DNA from: Fulvivirga aurantia
GTDB taxonomy: Bacteria > Bacteroidota > Bacteroidia > Cytophagales > Cyclobacteriaceae
Reading direction: 5' to 3'
DNA: 5,483 nt
NCBI RefSeq assembly: GCF_009711475.1
Contig: NZ_SMMD01000673.1
Location: 1 to 5,483 of the forward strand
In this document: piece after piece, positions 1 to 5,483 of the stretch
How the letters are laid out: every line of letters starts with the position of its first letter
How positions within the stretch are numbered: the stretch's first letter is position 1
Notes under the pieces: model-generated
Database searches by the model: none
Told to the model about the DNA's origin: nothing
What the model saw: the letters and a program-made list of their open reading frames with translations, nothing else
Made by a program: the position numbers and the translations under genes

Positions 1-417
1 TTCAAGTGCTTCTACCCTTCCCCATTTCACCTTTGTCCACACACGCTCGTGAAGAAAATAAAGTAACATTTTTGTGAATAACTCTGTGGCACCCACCGAC
101 AAAGCTGTACCTATACCTCCGGTAAAAAGATAAGTAAGTAAAATAGTATCCAGAGTACCTGTTATACGCCAGCTTACTGTTTTTATAACGCTTCGGTAAA
201 TCTTAACCCCGGTGGTACTTCTACCAATAAGTAATTTATTCCACACTCTTTCGTGAAAGTAAAATAATGCAATTTTAGTAAAGACCTCTGTAGCACCAAT
301 AGAGATGGCTGTATTGAGCTGATCGGTGATTATAAAAGCCAGGAAAATTGTATCTAATGTACCTAAAACCCGCCAGGTTATGGCTTTGGTGAGACTGCGG
401 GCATGACTGTCTTTCAT
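1..417 (-). CDS. Tandem DUF2061 membrane protein (3' partial)
   Basis: An open frame starts at the ATG at 415-417 and runs without a stop to position 1, giving 139 codons; the end of the gene lies outside the window. The translation holds two copies of the DUF2061 unit, at residues 8-66 and 76-134. Each has the family pattern of a WR..GTLDT motif, a hydrophobic stretch, a GATE.FTK motif, a second hydrophobic stretch and HERVW..K...GR. This suggests an inner-membrane protein with two short helices per unit. An in-frame TAA lies upstream at 445-447 and no ATG or GTG intervenes, which supports the chosen start; a TTG directly before the ATG is a less likely alternative. The biochemical function of DUF2061 is unknown. 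From general knowledge, DUF2061 proteins in this phylum often sit near sulfate-assimilation genes (cysC/cysD/cysN), but none is visible here. The 116-bp gap to the lyase gene leaves it unclear whether they share a transcript. Confidence 0.85.
   Translation of the reverse strand, partial: MKDSHARSLTKAITWRVLGTLDTIFLAFIITDQLNTAISIGATEVFTKIALFYFHERVWNKLLIGRSTTGVKIYRSVIKTVSWRITGTLDTILLTYLFTGGIGTALSVGATELFTKMLLYFLHERVWTKVKWGRVEALE
16..396 (-). repeat. Two DUF2061 units in tandem
   Basis: The encoded protein repeats a 59-residue unit: residues 8-66 (positions 220-396) and 76-134 (positions 16-192), separated by a nine-residue linker. By hand alignment without gaps, about 31 of 59 residues are identical, including WR, GTLDTI, GATE, FTK and HERVW. 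This is an internal duplication at protein level, old enough for the DNA copies to have diverged. Confidence 0.85.
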
Positions 418-533
418 CAAGGAAGTATTATGATACAAATGAAATTATAATTGGTGAGATTGAGATGTGGATGGGTAAAATTATTTTTAAGACTACAGAC
501 TGACGGCTCTACAGAAATTGGAACCCAGACGAG
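418..533. other. 116-bp gap between lyase gene and DUF2061 gene
   Basis: The spacer is AT-rich and contains no stable GC-rich hairpin with a T-run. On the minus strand a TATAAT sequence lies at 444-449, about 27 bp before the DUF2061 start, and a TTTG a little downstream of it. Neither fits the Bacteroidota consensus well, so a promoter for the DUF2061 gene is possible but unproven. A short direct repeat of CTGTAG also occurs here on the minus strand, with no evident role. Confidence 0.3.
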
Positions 534-2768
534 TTATTGTTTGGATCTCAAACTCAAACTCCATGCTTCCCCTGGCTGGAGCTCTTTTGCAACTTTATTA
601 CCAGACTGTTTTATATTTATTATAGACTTTCTCGAACCGATATTTTGAAACTCAAACTGATCCATTTTCTCCTTGAAATAGATGTCTGATTCCTCACTAA
701 ATTCGATAGTCTGAATTTCTCTGTCTAATCGGGTTACTCCAAAGAAGTAAGATTCATTTTCATGACTGACATTAGTAGCATTTTCGCCTGTCATTCTCCA
801 CTCTGACGTATTAATGCCCCACTTACCAATATTCATTGCATTAGTAGTTTCATCTAACCGATTGCTATAGCCTTTATAGGGATAAATGACCGTGAGGAAA
901 CTGAAGTTATTTTGTTCCTTTTTAGAAACAACACTCCATTGCTTGCCTCTAGTACCATCACTAAAAACTGAATCAGTTTTTATGAGTTGTAGAATGTCAT
1001 GGCCTGCACCATCTGCTGCTGTTGCTCTTAACAGGTCGGAGCCATTTTCATGTGTATAGTGTCCTTGCCAAACTTGCTTGTAATCGTGCTTACCATCTGA
1101 TTGAAATTCATCTTTAACTATCCAAAAATCGTCTTTCACAAAAATCACTTGACGGGTGTAATTTACTCCCACATTACTAAATCCATCATGTCGGCCCACA
1201 AACAAATCAAAATTATCATTGACATTCCAGGTAAGAACTTCTGGGTTGGGCAGTTCTTTAAACTTCCCAAACCCACTTCCTCCCTGGTTGGATGTATATT
1301 GTTTTCCCTGCAATTGATCATCCACAAGCGCAACATTCTTTACCATAGAATTCTTAAAAAATCCGAAATCCTTGAGAGAATAGCGCACCTGATAGTTGGG
1401 AAGAATGGCGTGGCCATTAGCTATAGCCTGAATTCCTAACATATCACCATGCTGATGGTCAGGCTTTTTGTCATCAAGTCCTGCACTAATGATCATCATT
1501 TTATCATCAGGGTTCCAACCCTCTCGCATGATGTAATATCCGGTATCATCAAACGACAACGAGCCATAAGTGGGCCTTTGCTGATCAATGTTTTCGAGTA
1601 GCTTGATCTGATCATTGCTCAAAAACCAATAAACCCGATCGTCAACCTTATCTGTTGCAAAATACCCAAATTCAGGGTCCTCAAAGAGTAAATAACCGAG
1701 TGTCATGGCACCAGATATGTCATTTTTTTCACCCCATGGTATTTCCGTATCGTCTTGAAGTACTGGTGCAGATCGATCAGGGTAAGCTATCTTTACCAGC
1801 GTAGTAAAAAGGCCTCTAAGCTTATCTTCCCAAGCCTCATCAATTTCAATTCCATTCAATTTGGCCAATTGATAAACATAATAGTAGTTATTGATGTCGC
1901 TCATATGATAGTGTACAGATCGTTCGAACTGAAATCCATCGTCATTTATTTCTTTGTCAAGGTGTTCACCAAGCCTGCGCATGGCACGCTCTAGCCACAA
2001 ATCAGTGCCTTCAAAATCACGAAACAAAATAGCGAGCATAGCCAGCGCTGACACGCCTCTTGTCTGATGATTACCAGAGTTAAAACTATCATTTCGTTCA
2101 TAAAGATGTTGACCATGCTGGAGGAGTGTGGCTATTGTGACTAGTTGATCTTCATCTGAATAATCAGGCTCATTGAGAAACATATTGTGAATCCAAAGCC
2201 AATTCAGAATACGATAACCTGACCTAAATGCCTCATATACACCATTTCCATCTTCAATTTTCTCATATTTATCAGCATGTAAAGCTGCATTTAGCGAACG
2301 CATCTGGGTTTCAAAATACCTGATCAGCTCGGGATCTTTTGTGCCATTGAAGTAGTACAAAGCAATATCGACCATCTTATGTTGCCGAGCGAGATGCCTA
2401 AGTGCATAAGCATTAACCGGCTCACCATTCTGGTAATTGAAAGGAAGCACCCATTGGGTAGAATCCTTATATTTCCCTATGTGGTCTAATGCCTTTTCTT
2501 TATGACTTTCCTGATTTTTATAAATACTGTTATAATGTTGAAGCCGATCATAAAAGGTTTGATAATCATAGAAAAACCGCTCAGAGAATTTATTTCTAAA
2601 GTACTGTGCCAATTCAGTAGCATCAGCTCCTTTTAGGTCCTTTTGCACCTGTTTAGTTAAGTGCTTCTTCAAATTTCCTGGTGGCAATACCTTGTTTGAA
2701 GGTATTATTTGAGCATTTAGACTAGTACTAATTAGAATGTATAATATCAGTAGCGCACTAAATTTCAT
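534..2768 (-). CDS. Heparinase II/III-superfamily polysaccharide lyase, probable oligoalginate lyase
   Basis: This is a complete 744-residue protein with an ATG start and TAA stop. Residues 1-19 form a Sec signal peptide (MKFSALLILYILISTSLNA, cut before Q20). There is no lipobox Cys and no T9SS tail, so a soluble periplasmic location is inferred. Residues about 50-320 resemble the alpha-helical heparinase II/III N-terminal toroid, with GNHQTRG (N233, H234) and DGFQFERSVHYH (E282, Y287, H288). Residues about 400-640 resemble the heparinase II/III beta-sandwich, with DHQHGDMLGI (H438, H440, D442). By analogy with heparinase III (PL12), N233, Y287 and H440 are the likely catalytic residues. PL12, PL15, PL17, PL21 and PL39 share this architecture. 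The N-terminal half looks more PL12/PL21-like than classic PL17, so the CAZy family is unresolved. The alginate-oligomer substrate is inferred from the PL7 gene 52 bp upstream on the same strand, with which it may be co-transcribed. The superfamily call is firm; the substrate is moderate. Confidence 0.88.
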   Translation of the reverse strand: MKFSALLILYILISTSLNAQIIPSNKVLPPGNLKKHLTKQVQKDLKGADATELAQYFRNKFSERFFYDYQTFYDRLQHYNSIYKNQESHKEKALDHIGKYKDSTQWVLPFNYQNGEPVNAYALRHLARQHKMVDIALYYFNGTKDPELIRYFETQMRSLNAALHADKYEKIEDGNGVYEAFRSGYRILNWLWIHNMFLNEPDYSDEDQLVTIATLLQHGQHLYERNDSFNSGNHQTRGVSALAMLAILFRDFEGTDLWLERAMRRLGEHLDKEINDDGFQFERSVHYHMSDINNYYYVYQLAKLNGIEIDEAWEDKLRGLFTTLVKIAYPDRSAPVLQDDTEIPWGEKNDISGAMTLGYLLFEDPEFGYFATDKVDDRVYWFLSNDQIKLLENIDQQRPTYGSLSFDDTGYYIMREGWNPDDKMMIISAGLDDKKPDHQHGDMLGIQAIANGHAILPNYQVRYSLKDFGFFKNSMVKNVALVDDQLQGKQYTSNQGGSGFGKFKELPNPEVLTWNVNDNFDLFVGRHDGFSNVGVNYTRQVIFVKDDFWIVKDEFQSDGKHDYKQVWQGHYTHENGSDLLRATAADGAGHDILQLIKTDSVFSDGTRGKQWSVVSKKEQNNFSFLTVIYPYKGYSNRLDETTNAMNIGKWGINTSEWRMTGENATNVSHENESYFFGVTRLDREIQTIEFSEESDIYFKEKMDQFEFQNIGSRKSIINIKQSGNKVAKELQPGEAWSLSLRSKQ

Positions 2769-2820
2769 ATTTGAATAGTTTGAAAGATTAAGAAACTAAT
2801 AACAGATGCTGAATTCTTGA
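2769..2820. other. 52-bp gap between the two lyase genes
   Basis: This AT-rich spacer separates the PL7 stop codon from the ATG of the heparinase-like lyase. I see no hairpin followed by a T-run, no convincing Bacteroidota -7/-33 promoter (TAnnTTTG/TTTG) and no purine-rich Shine-Dalgarno sequence before the ATG. Absence of a Shine-Dalgarno sequence is normal in this phylum. The short gap without a terminator favours co-transcription of the two lyases. Confidence 0.5.
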
Positions 2821-5483
2821 TCAGTGATTGAGAATTACCCTTGTTGTTTTTATCTCATTGTCAATTTTCAGTTTGATCAGGTACAGACCAGATTTTATAT
2901 CCTCAGCAATGGTCCACTGCTCCTGATATGTACCGATCTGCTGGTGAGTATTGATCAATTGTTTTATCTGTCTACCTGAGGTATCGTGGATGGTTATAAT
3001 TACATCGGAAGGTTTATAAATGGTGTACTCAATAAAAACCATCGAATCGCTTGGATTAGGAAAAATGGTTACTTGCTCACTTGAATCAAAACCTTCATCT
3101 AAAGAGACAACCACATTAAATGTAGCCGTTACTGACAGGTCGGAATTCATGGTCACTGTTATTTGATCATCAGTTTCCGATATATCACCACTCCAGCTCT
3201 CAAATTGGCTACCAGCATCCGGAACTGCTGTAAGTATTACCTCTGTTCCTTCCCTATATATGCCTCCTGAAGGATTTAATTTGATTGATCCATCTCCAAT
3301 AACTGATGTGGTAAGAGTATAAATAGGAGTGAAGGATGCACTCACACTTTTGTCTGAGTCCATGTTTATGCTTACAGGGTTTTGACTACCTGATAAATCG
3401 CCACTCCAGCCAGTAAACTGGTACCCTACAGCCGGCACTGCCGATAAACTAACCAATGTATTTTCAGCATAGACACCACCTACAGGATTAAGGGAGATGC
3501 TACCCTCACCATTTACAGATGTAGACAAAACGTATTGTACACCTAGGAAAATATCAATTCCCAGAGATTTAGATGTAGCACCTTCGTTGTCAGTGGCTCT
3601 TGCTGTGAGCGTGTAATTACCTACAGGCACATCATTCCAAACCATTGAATATGGTTCTGTGGCGTCTTCGCCTAATTTTAGATTGCCTTGAAAAAACTCT
3701 ACCACACTAATTGAACCATCGGTGTCAAAAGCATCTGCATTGATGGTGATGTCGCTTCCAGGAGTAAGGTTTGCTTCATTTGAAGGGGAGGTGATACTAA
3801 TACCAGGTGCATGGTTCACTTCAGATCCGTTACCTTCATACAATTCATCAAAATAAACAACTGCTTCGCCCTCATCTTGAAGATATACACCAGCCTTCCA
3901 ATAGCTCGGGAAATTCCAGTAAGAAACATCCATATTTGCTTTTTCTTCTCCATTAATTTCGATGATCATGTTTCCGCTCACCAATCGCACATCAAAACTG
4001 AAATAGTCTGTAGGAGCTGATCCTAAGTCGATATGAGTGGTGTTTACACCACCTGCGTCAGTTTTAATTGCTGCCCAAAGATGGTCTGCAGGAGATTTGG
4101 TTTGGTGCTTATAAATTCTCAAAAGAGGCTTATTTGGCCCACTACCTTCATTAGCATCATCATGAATTTGAACTACAGTTACCTGATCACAAGTTTGCTC
4201 TACAAATTTTAAGCGCCCATGCAATGAGCGATCACCATCAGAGATCATCCAATTTGTCAGATGCCTAAGCTCCGTACGCATGCTCTCACCTGACTGATTA
4301 AATTCTATTTTGTCACCATCTACTACATAGAAATTATCTGACGAAAAGCCATTGATCAAATCGGATTGTGATGCAACTGTTGAGCTCGTTGGTGCTTGTA
4401 ATTTACAGCCACCAATGAAATCCTGAAATCTTGGAATATCATAAGGGGCTTCATATCCTGTTGGTTGAGAATTGACTGTAATATTTACTTGAGATGAAGT
4501 GGTACTTGACCCAATATTATCAGTCGCAATGGCTGTTAGCGAGTAGCTGCCCGCTGCCACATTTTCCCAGTTAAATGAATAAGGAGAAGAGGTATCTTCA
4601 CCAATTTTAGTACTTCCTTCAAAGAATTCTACTTTGGCAATCGTGCCATCACTATCAGATGCATTTGTAGTAATTTCAATGTCTTCACTTTCAGTAAATA
4701 TGTCGTTAGTTGAAGGGTTGGTGATACTTACAGTAGGGGTGTTATTTGGTGCGGAATGAGACATGTCTAAGGCAAAAAAGGATACCTGAGCATAGTCTCC
4801 GGCATCTCCGGAATTGTTTTGATTGTAATTGCCAGCTTTGAAATACATCCAATCATCTGCAAAGCCACTACCGGTCATATCTACTTCTTGCACTACATCT
4901 GCCTTGCCATCTCGCATGATAGTTACAGTAAGTGTATTGAATACTACTTTAATCTCATAGCTAAATTTTTCACCAAGAGCAATACCATCTGTTGGATCAG
5001 AAGCACTGCTACTTCTGCTACCAATCATTTCGTACCACTGCTCTGAAGATGTGGTAGGCTCGTGTGCAAAATAGATGGAGCCTTTTGTATTGCCGGGTAG
5101 TTTTCTATAGTAGAGGCGACAAGGTTCATCACTTGAAGCATGAATTTGTCCGATGATTACTCGCCCTACTTTACCAGACTCACCAGTTGTAGAGACATGG
5201 TCTACCGCTACAGTGGCTGACATGGTTCCATCTACACCTCCCGAGGCCTCTTGATTGGCCAAGGTTGATGAAGAGAATACCCAATTATTTAACCCTATTC
5301 CTTGAGTACTGATACTGGTATTACCCGCTCTTAGCATTTCACGAAGTTCACTTCGAGGGTATGTGCTTCCACCGGTTTCACCATCATTAGGACATCTAAA
5401 AACCATTGCCCCTGTGCTAGGATCGGTATAAAATTCATCTGGGCTTTCAAAGCCATTTGATAGCTCGTTTTCCAAAACCTCAG
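2821..5483 (-). CDS. Modular alginate lyase with two PL7 domains and a T9SS sorting domain (5' partial)
   Basis: This gene encodes a secreted lyase predicted to cut alginate by beta-elimination. Residues are numbered from the TTG codon at 5475, which is not the likely start: the frame stays open to the window edge (preceding codons read E-V-L), and the signal peptide and first strand of the PL7 fold are missing. PL7 domain 1 (about 1-240) has YPRSELREM (39-47), QIH (110-112) and YFKAGNYNQ (211-219), the family's Arg, Gln/His and Tyr active-site motifs. A Big_7-like Ig domain follows (about 245-335). PL7 domain 2 (about 341-548) has RTELR (400-404), QIH (436-438) and YWKAGVYLQ (525-533). Then come a second Big_7-like domain (about 554-645), two InlB-B-like repeats (647-787) and a T9SS type A sorting domain (about 795-884, with FPNP, GRQIKQL and SGLYLIKL). 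QIH rather than QVH is linked in PL7 to activity on G-containing blocks. The stop is TGA at 2821-2823. PL7 membership is secure; exact subfamilies and substrate block preference are not. Confidence 0.93.
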   Translation of the reverse strand, partial: EVLENELSNGFESPDEFYTDPSTGAMVFRCPNDGETGGSTYPRSELREMLRAGNTSISTQGIGLNNWVFSSSTLANQEASGGVDGTMSATVAVDHVSTTGESGKVGRVIIGQIHASSDEPCRLYYRKLPGNTKGSIYFAHEPTTSSEQWYEMIGSRSSSASDPTDGIALGEKFSYEIKVVFNTLTVTIMRDGKADVVQEVDMTGSGFADDWMYFKAGNYNQNNSGDAGDYAQVSFFALDMSHSAPNNTPTVSITNPSTNDIFTESEDIEITTNASDSDGTIAKVEFFEGSTKIGEDTSSPYSFNWENVAAGSYSLTAIATDNIGSSTTSSQVNITVNSQPTGYEAPYDIPRFQDFIGGCKLQAPTSSTVASQSDLINGFSSDNFYVVDGDKIEFNQSGESMRTELRHLTNWMISDGDRSLHGRLKFVEQTCDQVTVVQIHDDANEGSGPNKPLLRIYKHQTKSPADHLWAAIKTDAGGVNTTHIDLGSAPTDYFSFDVRLVSGNMIIEINGEEKANMDVSYWNFPSYWKAGVYLQDEGEAVVYFDELYEGNGSEVNHAPGISITSPSNEANLTPGSDITINADAFDTDGSISVVEFFQGNLKLGEDATEPYSMVWNDVPVGNYTLTARATDNEGATSKSLGIDIFLGVQYVLSTSVNGEGSISLNPVGGVYAENTLVSLSAVPAVGYQFTGWSGDLSGSQNPVSINMDSDKSVSASFTPIYTLTTSVIGDGSIKLNPSGGIYREGTEVILTAVPDAGSQFESWSGDISETDDQITVTMNSDLSVTATFNVVVSLDEGFDSSEQVTIFPNPSDSMVFIEYTIYKPSDVIITIHDTSGRQIKQLINTHQQIGTYQEQWTIAEDIKSGLYLIKLKIDNEIKTTRVILNH
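3115..3537 (-). repeat. Two InlB-B-like (divergent B-repeat) units
   Basis: Residues 647-716 (positions 3328-3537) and 718-787 (positions 3115-3324) of the PL7 protein are two copies of a roughly 70-residue unit. Both share L.TSV.G.GSI.LNP.GG.Y, then L.AVP..G.QF..WSGD, then V..SV.A.F. This matches the pattern of the divergent InlB B-repeat family found in surface and secreted proteins. The pair sits just before the T9SS sorting domain and probably acts as a spacer or stalk. It has no visible catalytic residues. Confidence 0.8.
3541..4749 (-). repeat. Two Big_7-type Ig domains flanking the second PL7 domain
   Basis: Residues about 243-338 (positions 4462-4749) and 554-645 (positions 3541-3816) of the PL7 protein are two copies of a bacterial Ig-like domain. 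Both contain ITNPS/ITSPS near the start, D.DG.I..VEFF.G..K.GED...PYS in the middle and G.Y.LTA.ATDN near the end. They separate PL7 domain 1 from domain 2, and domain 2 from the B-repeats. The role is probably as a linker or in weak carbohydrate binding; the sequence does not decide between these. The span given includes the PL7 domain that lies between the two copies. Confidence 0.78.

Noticed and set aside
418..533. Possible rho-independent terminator after the heparinase-like gene
   Set aside because: The only inverted repeat I found (TGGGT/ACCCA) is five bases long with a loop of about 45 bases and no following T-run, so it is too weak to call.
451..648. Plus-strand open frame of 65 codons overlapping the end of the heparinase-like gene
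   Set aside because: It lies partly antisense to a well-supported gene, has no family motif and has no recognisable start context.
1101..1439. Plus-strand open frame of 112 codons
   Set aside because: It is entirely antisense to the beta-sandwich region of the heparinase-like lyase, and its translation resembles no known protein.
1755..1994. Plus-strand open frame of 79 codons
   Set aside because: It is entirely antisense to the lyase toroid domain; its hydrophobic stretch is the reverse complement of conserved coding sequence.
3811..4020. Plus-strand open frame of 69 codons
   Set aside because: It is antisense to the second PL7 domain, with no independent support.
4819..5046. Plus-strand open frame of 75 codons
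   Set aside because: It is antisense to the first PL7 domain, with no independent support.
2821..5483. Possible CRISPR or DNA-level tandem repeat in the modular lyase gene
   Set aside because: The repeats are protein-level domain duplications with diverged DNA; there are no short identical repeats with regular spacers.

Overview
The window looks like part of the chromosome of a marine or alga-associated member of the Bacteroidota (Cytophagales/Flavobacteriia-like). Three things point there: AT-rich coding sequence, a type IX secretion (T9SS) type A sorting domain at the C-terminus of the large lyase, and two polysaccharide lyases encoded next to each other. I cannot name the genus from this sequence alone.

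All three supported genes are on the minus strand, so they read from right to left. (1) Positions 2821-5483 hold a large modular alginate lyase whose 5' end lies beyond the right edge. Its order is PL7 domain, Big_7-type Ig domain, second divergent PL7 domain, second Big_7-type domain, two InlB-B-like repeats and the T9SS sorting domain. (2) After a 52-bp gap, positions 534-2768 hold a complete 744-residue heparinase II/III-superfamily lyase with a Sec signal peptide and no sorting domain. (3) After a 116-bp gap, positions 1-417 hold the first 139 codons of a small membrane protein with two DUF2061 units, which runs off the left edge.

The two lyases probably form an alginate-degrading pair, perhaps one operon. 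The PL7-PL7 enzyme would be exported through T9SS and cut polymeric alginate outside the cell or at its surface. The heparinase-like enzyme would sit in the periplasm and break down imported oligosaccharides. The substrate is well supported for the PL7 enzyme by its motifs. For the heparinase-like enzyme it rests mainly on gene context. No SusC/SusD pair, transporter, regulator or kdg-pathway gene is visible, so whether this is part of a larger polysaccharide utilisation locus cannot be settled here. The DUF2061 gene is probably unrelated to alginate use.

I found no RNA gene, CRISPR array, insertion sequence or clear terminator. Nothing in the window requires a new biological system. The most unusual element is the single polypeptide carrying two different, apparently intact PL7 catalytic domains.
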